Assembly: GCF_900107485.1 (NCBI RefSeq)
Contig: NZ_FNQE01000020.1
Span: forward strand, 1 to 64,000
DNA: 64,000 nt
Source of the DNA: Proteiniborus ethanoligenes
GTDB taxonomy: Bacteria > Bacillota > Clostridia > Tissierellales > Proteiniboraceae
Direction of reading: 5' to 3'
A program made the translations under genes and the position numbers. Shown here one piece after another: positions 52,200 through 60,821 of this stretch. Numbering within the stretch: the stretch's first letter is position 1; every line of letters begins with the position of its first letter. Below the pieces are notes generated by a model. That model saw only the letters and a list, made by a program, of their open reading frames with translations. It had not been told where the DNA came from and did no database searches.

Positions 52200-54827
52200 A
52201 TGAACAATAAATATGTATATAGTTTTAATGAAGGTACAAAAGAAATGAAGGGCTTATTAGGAGGTAAGGGTGCAAATTTAGCTGAGATGACAAATATAGG
52301 TCTGCCAGTACCTCCAGGATTTACAATTACAACTGCTGCATGCACTCGTTTTTATGATGAGGGAAAAAACCTTTGGGAAGATTTGCTTTCAGAGGTACAT
52401 GAGCATTTAAAAGAGCTAGAAGAAAATCTTGGTAAACGCTTTTCAGATGAAAATAACCCTCTTTTGGTATCAGTTCGATCGGGTTCTGTATTTTCCATGC
52501 CAGGCATGATGGATACAATACTTAATCTTGGACTAAATGATATATCCGTAAAGGGCTTAGCAAAGTCTACTGGAAACGAAAGATTTGCTTATGACAGCTA
52601 TAGAAGATTTATTCAAATGTTTTCGGATGTGGCAATGGAAATCCCAAAGGTAAGGTTTGAATCTTTACTTGAAGCAATGAAAGAAGAAAAAGGAGTAGAA
52701 CTAGATACTGAACTAGATGCTGATGATTTAAAGCTGTTAGTAGAGAAATATAAATCTGTATATTTTGAAGAGAAAAATGAAGAATTTCCACAAGAGCCAA
52801 TGAAGCAATTAGAACTTGCTATAAAATCTGTATTTCTATCCTGGAATAATCCTAGAGCTATTGTTTATAGAAAACTAAACAATATACCACATGACCTTGG
52901 AACAGCAGTAAATATTCAATCAATGGTGTTTGGAAACATGGGTGAGACATCAGGAACGGGAGTTGCATTTACTAGAAATCCTGCTACAGGAGAAAATCAT
53001 TTATTTGGTGAATACTTAATAAATGCACAAGGTGAGGATGTTGTTGCAGGAATTAGAACTCCTAATGAAATATCTGAATTAAAGAATACTATGCCAAAGG
53101 TTTATGAAGAGTTTGTTAAAATTACCCATATACTAGAGAAGCATTACAAGGATATGCAGGATATTGAATTCACTATTGAAAACGGGAAGCTATATATGCT
53201 CCAGACTAGGAATGGTAAAAGAACTGCACAAGCAGCAATAAAAATAGCTGTTGACCTTGTGAATGAAAATGTCATTACTAAAGAAGAGGCTATACTTAGG
53301 GTAGAACCAAATCAGCTTAATCAGCTGCTTCACCCAACTTTTGAGGCGAAAAGCTTGAAATCAACACAGGTTTTAGCTAAAGGACTTGCAGCATCTCCAG
53401 GTGCGGCTTCTGGAAAGATATATTTTAATGCTGAAGACGTTGTTTTAGCTAAAGAGAGAGGAGAAAAAAGCATATTAGTTAGACAGGAAACATCTCCAGA
53501 AGATATCGAGGGCATGGTTGCAGCAGAGGGTATACTAACATCACGTGGAGGAATGACTTCACATGCGGCAGTTGTTGCGAGAGGCATGGGCAAATGCTGT
53601 GTTGCTGGCTGTAGTGAAATAAGAGTAAATGAAGAAAGTAAAACTATTAGAATAAAGGATTTAACATTAAAAGAGGGAGACTATATATCATTAGACGGAA
53701 GTACGGGAATAGTATATCTTGGAGAGATAGAGAAGGTTCAACCAACCTTAAGTGGAAGCTTTGGTACATTTATGGGCTGGGTAGATGAAATCAGAACATT
53801 GAAGGTTAGAACAAATGCTGATGCTCCGAAGGATGCAGCTCAAGCTCTTAAATTTGGAGCAGAAGGTATTGGCTTGTGTAGAACTGAGCATATGTTCTTT
53901 GAAGAAAGTAGAATTTTATCTGTTAGAAAAATGATAGTAGCAAATACTCTTGAGGAGAGAAAAACTGCTTTAGACGAACTATTACCTGTACAAAGAAAAG
54001 ACTTTTTTGATATATATGAGGTAATGGGTGAGAGACCAGTTACTGTAAGATTGTTAGATCCACCACTTCATGAGTTTTTGCCTAACAAGGACGAAGATAT
54101 TAAAGAGCTTGCAGATGTATTGAATATAGGCTTTGAAGAGTTAAAGGACAGAGTGGAGGGACTAGCAGAGTTTAACCCAATGCTAGGTCATAGAGGCTGT
54201 AGATTAGCAGTGACTTATCCTGAAATCTATAGAATGCAGGTTAGAGCAATCATAGAGGCTGCCATTGATATTAAAGAAAAGGGAAATGAAGGCATATATC
54301 CTGAGATTATGATACCATTAATTGGTGATATCGAGGAGCTAAAATATGTAAAGAATGAAATATTGGAAGAAATAAATCTAGTATTCAATGAAAGAAATAA
54401 TAAGGTTAACTATATGATAGGTACTATGATTGAGGTACCAAGGGCAGCTATTACAGCTGATGAAATAGCTAAGGAAGCAGAATTTTTCAGCTTTGGTACA
54501 AATGACCTTACTCAAATGGGCTTTGGGTTCTCAAGAGACGATTCAGGGAAATTCTTAGACGATTACGAAAGAAAGGGTATATTTAAAAATAGTCCTTTTG
54601 AAGTAATAGATAGAGCAGGAGTAGGGAAACTTATGAAGATTGCTGTAGAACTTGGAAAAGCCACCAGACCCCATATTAAGCTTGGTATCTGTGGAGAACA
54701 TGGTGGAGAACCAAATTCTGTAGAATTTTGCCATGAGATTGGTCTTGATTATGTGTCGTGCTCACCATTCAGAGTACCAATAGCAAAATTAGCCGCTGCA
54801 CAAGCGGCATTACGTTCTGCACATTAA
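52200..54827 (+). CDS. ppdK: Pyruvate, phosphate dikinase
   Basis: An 875-residue enzyme interconverting pyruvate+ATP+Pi and PEP+AMP+PPi. N-terminal ATP-grasp part (LGGKGANLAEMTNIGLPVPPG), swivelling domain with catalytic His in GGMTSHAAVVARGMGK near residue 453, and C-terminal PEP domain with catalytic Cys in GICGEHGGEP near 830. It ends LAAAQAALRSAH. The sequence coding for that end is the core repeated three times downstream, so the last few residues (ALRSAH) appear to come from an inserted cassette. AGGAGGG precedes ATG 52200. Confidence 0.97.
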   Translation: MNNKYVYSFNEGTKEMKGLLGGKGANLAEMTNIGLPVPPGFTITTAACTRFYDEGKNLWEDLLSEVHEHLKELEENLGKRFSDENNPLLVSVRSGSVFSMPGMMDTILNLGLNDISVKGLAKSTGNERFAYDSYRRFIQMFSDVAMEIPKVRFESLLEAMKEEKGVELDTELDADDLKLLVEKYKSVYFEEKNEEFPQEPMKQLELAIKSVFLSWNNPRAIVYRKLNNIPHDLGTAVNIQSMVFGNMGETSGTGVAFTRNPATGENHLFGEYLINAQGEDVVAGIRTPNEISELKNTMPKVYEEFVKITHILEKHYKDMQDIEFTIENGKLYMLQTRNGKRTAQAAIKIAVDLVNENVITKEEAILRVEPNQLNQLLHPTFEAKSLKSTQVLAKGLAASPGAASGKIYFNAEDVVLAKERGEKSILVRQETSPEDIEGMVAAEGILTSRGGMTSHAAVVARGMGKCCVAGCSEIRVNEESKTIRIKDLTLKEGDYISLDGSTGIVYLGEIEKVQPTLSGSFGTFMGWVDEIRTLKVRTNADAPKDAAQALKFGAEGIGLCRTEHMFFEESRILSVRKMIVANTLEERKTALDELLPVQRKDFFDIYEVMGERPVTVRLLDPPLHEFLPNKDEDIKELADVLNIGFEELKDRVEGLAEFNPMLGHRGCRLAVTYPEIYRMQVRAIIEAAIDIKEKGNEGIYPEIMIPLIGDIEELKYVKNEILEEINLVFNERNNKVNYMIGTMIEVPRAAITADEIAKEAEFFSFGTNDLTQMGFGFSRDDSGKFLDDYERKGIFKNSPFEVIDRAGVGKLMKIAVELGKATRPHIKLGICGEHGGEPNSVEFCHEIGLDYVSCSPFRVPIAKLAAAQAALRSAH

Positions 54828-54909
54828 ATAATACGTTCTATTTTTTAATTGGAGACGTATACACATAAACCTAGACGTATAACTAAAACTATTGCTAGAC
54901 TAACGGTGG
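54787..54909 (+). repeat. Junction A: ppdK end + P' arm of cassette 1
   Basis: The core is in the ppdK codons for LAAAQAAL (about 54790-54813). It is followed by the P' block: 54845-54909 matches 56435-56499 at 63 of 65 positions by eye. The block carries AGACGTATA at 54853 and again at 54873 (20-base period) and ends CTAGACTAACGG. No upstream P block is present, because ppdK itself is on the left. Confidence 0.75.
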
Positions 54910-54918
54910 GTGTAAAAT

Positions 54919-54968
54919 AAAACAAGGGTATTATCTCTTAGTAGTTTAAGAGGTAATACCCTTGTTTT
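54919..54968 (+). terminator. Terminator at the start of cassette 1 (ends ppdK transcript)
   Basis: 22-bp stem AAAACAAGGGTATTATCTCT... / ...GGTAATACCCTTGTTTT. The core AGGGTATTATCTCT recurs in the terminator of cassette 2 at 56623, so the terminator travels with the cassette or is an old copy of the gene's own. Confidence 0.9.
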
Positions 54969-55098
54969 ATTAGTTAATCAAGTGGAAGTTGGTAGTAGTT
55001 TGGGCAATATACTAAAAAACAAAAGTATATAAAGATATGTTATAATGAACATTAGTATATTTATACGAAGTTAATTAATGTTAAAGGAGAGTATAATA

Positions 55099-55284
55099 AT
55101 GGAAAAGATAATATGGGTTAGAAGTAACATTAAAGCGTTAGGCTCAAAAGAAGATGATGGATTGGATATTGTAAATAAGCACTTGGAAGAAGGCTGGAAA
55201 GTTAAACATATTTCTGCTTGTGCTGTAGGGGACAGTATAATCTCAGGACAGGCATATATTGTAATTGAAAAAGATACAAACTAA
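55099..55284 (+). CDS. Small cassette-1 protein, DUF4177-like
   Basis: A 61-residue soluble protein: strand MEKIIWVRSNIKAL, helix GLDIVNKHLEEGWKVKHISA, strand AYIVIEKD. The EEGWKVK... pattern is similar to DUF4177-like small proteins, whose function is unknown. I chose ATG 55099 with AAAGGAGAG upstream; an upstream in-frame ATG at 55078 overlaps that site. A TATAAT (about 55041) precedes it, so the cassette has its own promoter. Confidence 0.65.
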   Translation: MEKIIWVRSNIKALGSKEDDGLDIVNKHLEEGWKVKHISACAVGDSIISGQAYIVIEKDTN

Positions 55285-55333
55285 TTAAATTATTCAACAT
55301 TATTTATATTAAGTATCAGGAGGAGGTATTTAT

Positions 55334-56221
55334 TTGAAGAAGAATGGATTATATGTATTAATTGGGGCACTTATAATATCTCAATTTATCTTACTATTAA
55401 AGATTAATAGACTGGAAAGTCAAACGGAATATACAAAAAGTCAAATGAACAATTTAAGTGATGAAATTAGAAATGATATGAATGCTATCTACTCAAATGT
55501 TGATGATATGTTAAATAAAAAAGAAAGCCTTATCGAAATTAGTACTACTGAGGTAGGATCTGTAAATAGCGATAATCTCACGGTGCCTATTACTTTTACA
55601 CTTACTCCTAAAGAAGTAAGTGCAAACACAACAGTAAGTCTTGATTTTAATGGTGAGTTGTTCTCAATGGATAAGATGGGCACTAGTTTTACAACTACGG
55701 TAGACCGAAGTATTTTTTCTGATGCATTACCTATAATTGTAATTGATGAAAATGGTGTTAAGAAAACTATGGATGCTGAACAAATTGGTATTCATGATAT
55801 TAAAAATAAGATTTTTCCAAATATGTTTCCACGACTCCTTGGACAAGCAAGCTATAGTGGTGACACCTATTCTAGGAGTGGAAACCTAAGTATGGAGATT
55901 AAAGAATCAAATGAATATATTAAGTTTACTAAAATTAGATTAGTTATTAAAGTTGATGAAGACATAATCTCTGAAGAAATAATACCAAATGATGTATTTA
56001 ATTCTGATTATGAAATAAGTAAGAAGATACCTTTAGGTGAGGGTGAAGTATCTACCATGATAGTAATAGCAACTGATAGTATAGGGCTAGAACATCATTA
56101 TACTATAGATACTTGGATAGGTGGTTCTAATAGACAAAGAGAACCATGGTTTGAGGATGAACATATATATTCTCCTGATGGTAAGTTGCTTTGGCAACCT
56201 GAATATCAAAAACATTATTAA
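55334..56221 (+). CDS. Membrane-anchored cassette-1 protein, unknown
   Basis: A 295-residue protein: N-terminal membrane helix (YVLIGALIISQFILLL, residues 6-21), a coiled-coil segment (RLESQTEYTKSQMNNLSDEI, residues 26-60), and extracellular beta domains (LTVPITFTLTPKEVSANTTV; IKFTKIRLVIKVDEDI). It ends in a Tyr/Trp/Pro-rich tail (PWFEDEHIYSPDGKLLW). Start TTG 55334 has GGAGGAGG upstream. No recognised enzyme domain. It is 49 bases after the small gene, so the two may be one unit. Confidence 0.7.
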   Translation: MKKNGLYVLIGALIISQFILLLKINRLESQTEYTKSQMNNLSDEIRNDMNAIYSNVDDMLNKKESLIEISTTEVGSVNSDNLTVPITFTLTPKEVSANTTVSLDFNGELFSMDKMGTSFTTTVDRSIFSDALPIIVIDENGVKKTMDAEQIGIHDIKNKIFPNMFPRLLGQASYSGDTYSRSGNLSMEIKESNEYIKFTKIRLVIKVDEDIISEEIIPNDVFNSDYEISKKIPLGEGEVSTMIVIATDSIGLEHHYTIDTWIGGSNRQREPWFEDEHIYSPDGKLLWQPEYQKHY

Positions 56222-56335
56222 AATAAATGCATCAAGTAATATAAAGTATATAGAGTTATTATGTAAGTTTACTAGCTGTACATTTTTTATATTTTATGTA
56301 GCAACTTAGAATGGCTATATAATTTATAGTACAAG

Positions 56336-56499
56336 AAGTGTTCCATAATGTGCAAAAATGACGATTGGTCTATTTTGATTGCAGTCGCCCAGGCAGTATT
56401 ACGTCATCCTCAGTAATTGACAATGTCCTCTGATTTAATTGGAGAGGTATACACATAAACCTAGACGTATAACTAAAACTATTGCTAGACTAGCGGTGG
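56336..56499 (+). repeat. Junction B: P-core-P' between cassettes 1 and 2
   Basis: P block 56336-56379 (starts AAGTGTTCCATAATGTGC) is identical over 44 bases to 59667-59710. Core 56381-56403 would encode IAVAQAVLR, then HPQ and stop TAA at 56414. The P' block 56435-56499 matches junction A at 63 of 65 positions. The 22-residue ORF in the P/core has no ribosome site and is read as the ppdK end, not as a gene. Confidence 0.75.
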
Positions 56500-56892
56500 T
56501 ATAAGATAACAGAGTGTGATCCAATTCAGGTGTAATACAAAAATATACTACAAAATCGGGATTAACATCGGTTAGTCATAGAAAAAAGCATTATATATTA
56601 AAGTATAATAAAAAAATAAACTAAGGGTATTATCTCTGGATAGGTATAAGGGATAATACTCTTTTTACTTGGTGATGCGCATTTTATAATATAACTTGGG
56701 TAAAAATAAATTGCTACTATAGAACGGATATTCGGGTTTCTTAAAGTTCTCGTTCCAGAAAGTGGATTATCATGATATAATTTATGTAAATTGCTTTTCT
56801 TATATAACAAAGTAAGAAATCATTTACGGTTAGTATAATTTATTATAGTTAGAATGGATGAAAGAAATCAAATTTATTGGGGGGAGACACAA
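56500..56892. other. Cassette 2 leader without a gene
   Basis: Contains a terminator (AAGGGTATTATCTCT 56623-56637 / AGGGATAATACTCTT 56649-56663, then T), similar to the one in cassette 1, and AT-rich promoter-like sequence before the first gene. No coding frame with a ribosome site is seen. Confidence 0.6.
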
Positions 56893-58029
56893 TTGAATAC
56901 TCTAACAATTGCGAGATATAAAGATGGATATATAAAAATTACGGAATATAATAAAACTATACATAAAAACGGAGAAATATTTTGCCCATTTTGCAACCCA
57001 TCTTTAGAGGTAACTGGAGTAGAAAACAAGTTTTTTAGAGCATTGCCAAAGAGAGGTGGACATAATTGTGGCCGTAGAGCAGTTGAATATTTCAATGCTG
57101 AATGGGAAGGTAGACTGCTCATTGAAACAGTAAAGGGTGATGAGGGCGAAATCGAAATAGTAATTGATATAAATAGCCTAGCTAAAATGAGAAAGGGTCT
57201 TAGTAATATAAGTATTACTCAAGAACCTGAAGATAATGCCACAAATAATGATATGGAAAAATATAATAGATACAAAACCTACAAAAAGGTGTTAAGAGAT
57301 ATAGTTAGAACAGTATATCAAATGAAAATGCTTATTGAAAAAAATTCAATTGATGACCTCGGAAAGATCAAATTTAAATATAAAATGGGCAATGAAGAGT
57401 TGGGAATAAATGAAGTTGTAATCCCAGTTGATGAGCTTAATAAAAATTTGCATTACAAAGAACGGTTTGTTATTTATGTTGTTGATAGCGTCAGAGTTAG
57501 TAACGGAAAGATATACATCAATTCTTATGAAACTGAAGGTAACACTATCACTACTTCATTTAATTACCCATCCAAACGTAATCAAGCAGGTATAAATAAA
57601 GATGATATGATTATTGCATTTGGCAGAATAAGTTACTATGAACCAACAGATCAATATTACTTGAATATATTGAGTGATTTAAATATAGTTAAAATCAATG
57701 ATGAAGAATTGATTGAAAGATTCAATAATAAAAAAATGAACAGACGAGAATTTATAAAGAAAGATAGCACTTTAGAAAATAAGGAACATAATATTGTTAA
57801 TGTGGATTTAATTAAATCATCTAGCTTAAAGGATATAACTTCGTATCAGGAAGCTACTGAACGAGATCAGCAAATTCAACCAAGGGTAATAAAAGAGGTT
57901 ATAAAAAAGGATATACTAAGTGATAATGATCATAAGTATGGGGTTGCATCTATGGAACAAGTATCAAAAGAAACTGGCTTTTTTAGTAAAGTGATTAGCA
58001 AATTATCTTGTATCTTACGGAACAGATAA
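56893..58029 (+). CDS. Zinc-finger protein with OB-like part, partner of ApeA-like RNase
   Basis: A 378-residue protein. I chose TTG 56893, with GGGGGGAG upstream; the in-frame ATG 56854 has no site. A zinc finger at residues 30-62 reads CPFC ... HNCGRR (C-x2-C ... H-x-C), recalling CoiA-like or nucleic-acid-binding ribbons. The region FVIYVVDSVRVSNGKIYINS ... AFGRISYYE ... YYLNILSDLNIVKIN near residues 195-275 has an OB-fold-like strand pattern. The C-terminal third is charged and low in structure. It ends 60 bases before the HEPN gene. A sensor or targeting partner is plausible, not shown. Confidence 0.6.
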   Translation: MNTLTIARYKDGYIKITEYNKTIHKNGEIFCPFCNPSLEVTGVENKFFRALPKRGGHNCGRRAVEYFNAEWEGRLLIETVKGDEGEIEIVIDINSLAKMRKGLSNISITQEPEDNATNNDMEKYNRYKTYKKVLRDIVRTVYQMKMLIEKNSIDDLGKIKFKYKMGNEELGINEVVIPVDELNKNLHYKERFVIYVVDSVRVSNGKIYINSYETEGNTITTSFNYPSKRNQAGINKDDMIIAFGRISYYEPTDQYYLNILSDLNIVKINDEELIERFNNKKMNRREFIKKDSTLENKEHNIVNVDLIKSSSLKDITSYQEATERDQQIQPRVIKEVIKKDILSDNDHKYGVASMEQVSKETGFFSKVISKLSCILRNR

Positions 58030-58088
58030 TTTTATTTGTATATCTGCATAATCGGAATAATAATAAAAAATATAGGAGTAGTGATAAA

Positions 58089-59504
58089 ATGGAGTTAAAT
58101 CTATCTGCAACAGGATTTTGGAAGATAGAAAATTCAGAGAAAGAATATATTGGGGATTTGTATTTGAATAAAGATAAGGGTGGAATAATACTTTATATTC
58201 GTATACCTAACATAGGTCCTATGCTAAGTTTTTTAGAACTTCCACTTGAGATTGCATTTATCACTGGGACTACTACAAATGGAGCTAAAATTACTCTTGT
58301 CGATTGTCTAAGAATAAGTACCAAGAGTAGATTAGGTTCTGAAGATATATTTGGATATCAAGCAAGATTTATGCTTGATGGCATTACTTTTAATGATGAG
58401 AAAGATATTAAATTCAAGAAAATGGAAATTAGTATACCAGGAATAATTCAATGGGGAAATATCTCAAATTATGTAATACCCGATTTAGAAGACGAAGATA
58501 CACTTATAGGTTTAAAAGCTACTGAACCTATTGAACTACATGCAAGTAAAGAATACAGGCTACTCTACTGCTTGACATTTAGTATTCCCTATCAACTTAT
58601 GGAAGAGAATATCCATTTAAAGCAAATACCATATCTTGTAATTGAAGCTGAATTAGTACAATCATTAGATTGGTTTATGAAAATAGCCAACCAAATGAAA
58701 AGGTTAATTGAAATAGCTATAGGTAGTCCACTAAGTTTTGATTCTATTATTGTAGAATCGCCTGAAATATATAATGAATTTGGGGATGGAAATAAATATA
58801 ATCGACCATTAAAAGTTATTCATACATTTAAACAAGATATTGATAAAGAAGGTCTTTCTAACAGAATATTAAAACATGATTATTTATTTGATTTAAGCGA
58901 ACTCAAACAAGCCAATTTTTCAAAATGGCAAGAAATAGCTAGTATTATGGAACCTATAATAGAACTATATATTGATAGTTTATATAATCAAAATTTATCA
59001 GTTAATCGACATTTTTTGAATATGGTACAAGCATTAGAAACATATCATTCCCGTAGAATTGCTTATTCTCTTAGTGACTTTAAAAAAAGAGTAAATGATT
59101 TACTTGAAATAAGGCCAAAAGCTTTTAAAGAAAACGATAAGGTTTTTTTATTAGACGGTAGTTATAAGCAGGTTATATTAAAAAGTCGTTTAGCTGACCT
59201 ATTATTAGCAAACTTTAGATTTGCATTTTATACAGGGGATTTTAAATTAATGGACTTTCCCCAAATAATTGCTAGCACGAGGAATTATTATACTCACTAT
59301 AATCAAAGATTGGAAAACAAAGCACTTAAAGATGTGGATCTGGTAAATGCCTATCATATTCTACGAAATATACTAGAGTTCTATTTACTTATTGAGCTTG
59401 GATTTGAAGAAGAGTTTATACACGAGAGAATAAGAGAAAGAATAAGACCCATAATCAATAGCAATGACATAAAGAAAGCAGCTAAGAATAAAAGCTACAA
59501 GTAA
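58089..59504 (+). CDS. ApeA-like HEPN-domain RNase (probable abortive infection)
   Basis: A 471-residue protein. The N-terminal half (SATGFWKIENSEKEYIGDLY) resembles the ApeA N-terminal domain, with a start-of-protein pattern GxW...G.L. The C-terminal HEPN domain has the R-x4-H active motif in STRNYYTHYNQR near residue 403, with supporting helices (VDLVNAYHILRNILEFYLLIE). ApeA HEPN proteins are anti-phage: activated, they cleave RNA and arrest the cell. ATG 58089 follows GGAGTAGTG; the longer in-frame start at 58008 overlaps the upstream gene without a site. The gene and partner form cassette 2. Confidence 0.8.
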   Translation: MELNLSATGFWKIENSEKEYIGDLYLNKDKGGIILYIRIPNIGPMLSFLELPLEIAFITGTTTNGAKITLVDCLRISTKSRLGSEDIFGYQARFMLDGITFNDEKDIKFKKMEISIPGIIQWGNISNYVIPDLEDEDTLIGLKATEPIELHASKEYRLLYCLTFSIPYQLMEENIHLKQIPYLVIEAELVQSLDWFMKIANQMKRLIEIAIGSPLSFDSIIVESPEIYNEFGDGNKYNRPLKVIHTFKQDIDKEGLSNRILKHDYLFDLSELKQANFSKWQEIASIMEPIIELYIDSLYNQNLSVNRHFLNMVQALETYHSRRIAYSLSDFKKRVNDLLEIRPKAFKENDKVFLLDGSYKQVILKSRLADLLLANFRFAFYTGDFKLMDFPQIIASTRNYYTHYNQRLENKALKDVDLVNAYHILRNILEFYLLIELGFEEEFIHERIRERIRPIINSNDIKKAAKNKSYK

Positions 59505-59666
59505 CTATTCCTTTTTATATCATGATTTTACAAGTCAAGAAATAAGAAGTTCTAATAGAAAAATAATGTGTGATAATATAAATTTATATAGGCAGAAAGT
59601 TTGATTTGCAAGAGATACAATATATAGTGCGTAGTTAGCCAGAATAATTATAGAATTTATGTTAAA

Positions 59667-59826
59667 AAGTGTTCCATAATGTGCAAAAATGACGATTGGT
59701 CTATTTTGATAGCAGCAGCTCAGGCCGCATTAAAAAATCCACGTTAATATTAGACGTCCTACAAAAAATGATAGACGTATATACAGAAAATCAGATATAT
59801 AGTTAAAAATATAGCTAGTCTAGCAG
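59667..59826 (+). repeat. Junction C: P-core-P' between cassettes 2 and 3
   Basis: P block 59667-59710 is identical over 44 bases to junction B. Core 59711-59733 encodes IAAAQAAL, then KNPR and stop TAA at 59745. The P' block (59750-59826) is a diverged copy: AGACGT at 59752 and 59773 (21-base period) and GCTAGTCTAGC near the end, comparable to GCTAGACTAGC in junction B. The divergence, with spacing kept, suggests functional selection. Confidence 0.7.
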
Positions 59827-59994
59827 CAATATAAACATCAGAATATTAAGACTTAGGGTACAGTTACTATAAAAATTAACTGTACCCTTTCTATTTGTAG
59901 ATTAATTTATGGATGATTATGGTATAATGAAGCTAAGTAGTATATTGCGTAGTAACGCTCAGTGATTTAATTCTAAGTTTCAAGGGGGATTAAG
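59827..59994. other. Cassette 3 leader: terminator and promoter, no gene
   Basis: AGGGTACAGTTA / TAACTGTACCCT (59855-59888) with a T-rich tail is a terminator. TATAAT near 59922 precedes the GNAT gene. The preceding 59505-59666 stretch shows no gene. Confidence 0.65.
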
Positions 59995-60522
59995 ATGATT
60001 TATTATAATAATGATAATTTGGCTTTACGCTCAATGATGAAAAGTGACATAAAAAAACTTGTTGATGGTTTCGTAGAACAAGGCTGGCATAAATCAAACG
60101 AATTATTTAGTGAATATTACAATCAGCAAGAAAACAAAGAAAAATTAGTTGTTATTGCAGAAATAGGTAGTGATGTTGCTGGCTATGTTACATTACTTCC
60201 ATATGCTAAAGTTGGACCTTTTGCAGATAAGAACATACCTGAAATTGTTGACTTTAATGTTCTTATCAAATACCAAAAGAGAGGTATCGGCAGCAGGATT
60301 ATGGATGTTTCAGAGAATCTCGCAAAGGAGAAAAGTGATTATGTTTCTCTTTCAGTGGGTCTTCATAATGGATATGGTTCTGCTCAGAGAATGTATGTAA
60401 AACGAGGATATATTCCAGATGGGACAGGAGTTTGGTATAACGGAAAGCAATTAGTACCGTATACAAAATGTGTAAATGATGATGATTTAACATTATATTT
60501 TTTAAAGTGTTTAAAAGAATAA
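59995..60522 (+). CDS. GNAT-family acetyltransferase
   Basis: A 175-residue acetyltransferase. The acetyl-CoA motif QKRGIGSRIMD (Q-x-x-G-x-G, near residue 91) and the later helix RMYVKRGYIPDG (near 130) are typical of GNAT. The N-terminal ALRSMMKSDIKKLVDGF and the strand VVIAEIGSDVAGYVTLLP are normal. The substrate is unknown; proteins, small amines or antibiotics are all possible. CAAGGGGGA precedes ATG 59995. It is first in cassette 3, 299 bases ahead of the MNT-HEPN pair, so it may be independent of it. Confidence 0.85.
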   Translation: MIYYNNDNLALRSMMKSDIKKLVDGFVEQGWHKSNELFSEYYNQQENKEKLVVIAEIGSDVAGYVTLLPYAKVGPFADKNIPEIVDFNVLIKYQKRGIGSRIMDVSENLAKEKSDYVSLSVGLHNGYGSAQRMYVKRGYIPDGTGVWYNGKQLVPYTKCVNDDDLTLYFLKCLKE

Positions 60523-60695
60523 AAAATATTCGTTTCGTTTGCAATATATGAGTGATGAAATTACTTCGCAACATTTATATTAAACGTCATAAGGCTGTAT
60601 AAATTTATAAAAACTAATACCCAAGTAATATATCATAAGAAAAAAGGTAATTTTAATGAACTTGAAACAAAGTGATAATTAATTGTGGCGTAATA

Positions 60696-60745
60696 AATGA
60701 ACCTTTGGAAAGAAGGTATAGGTTGCTAAACCTATCCTGTTCATT
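60696..60745 (+). repeat. Double-stem inverted repeat upstream of the MNT-HEPN pair
   Basis: Outer arms AATGAAC / GTTCATT (7 bp) enclose ATAGGTT-gcta-AACCTAT (7 bp). The 60523-60821 gap holds no gene. The element is about 77 bases before the MNT gene and could be an operator for the antitoxin-toxin pair or an RNA leader. Confidence 0.5.
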
Positions 60746-60821
60746 GGTTGGTTCCATAGTATAATAATTACAATAATCCTAAGTTTTGTTTGGCGAATAA
60801 AGTATTGAAAGGAGATATCTT

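Noticed and set aside
56348-56416. A 22-residue ORF (MCKNDDWSILIAVAQ...), with an equal-length close relative at 59679-59747
   Set aside because: No ribosome binding site in either copy, and the shared tail is explained by the ppdK 3'-end core of the junctions. I read them as attachment-site sequence rather than small proteins.
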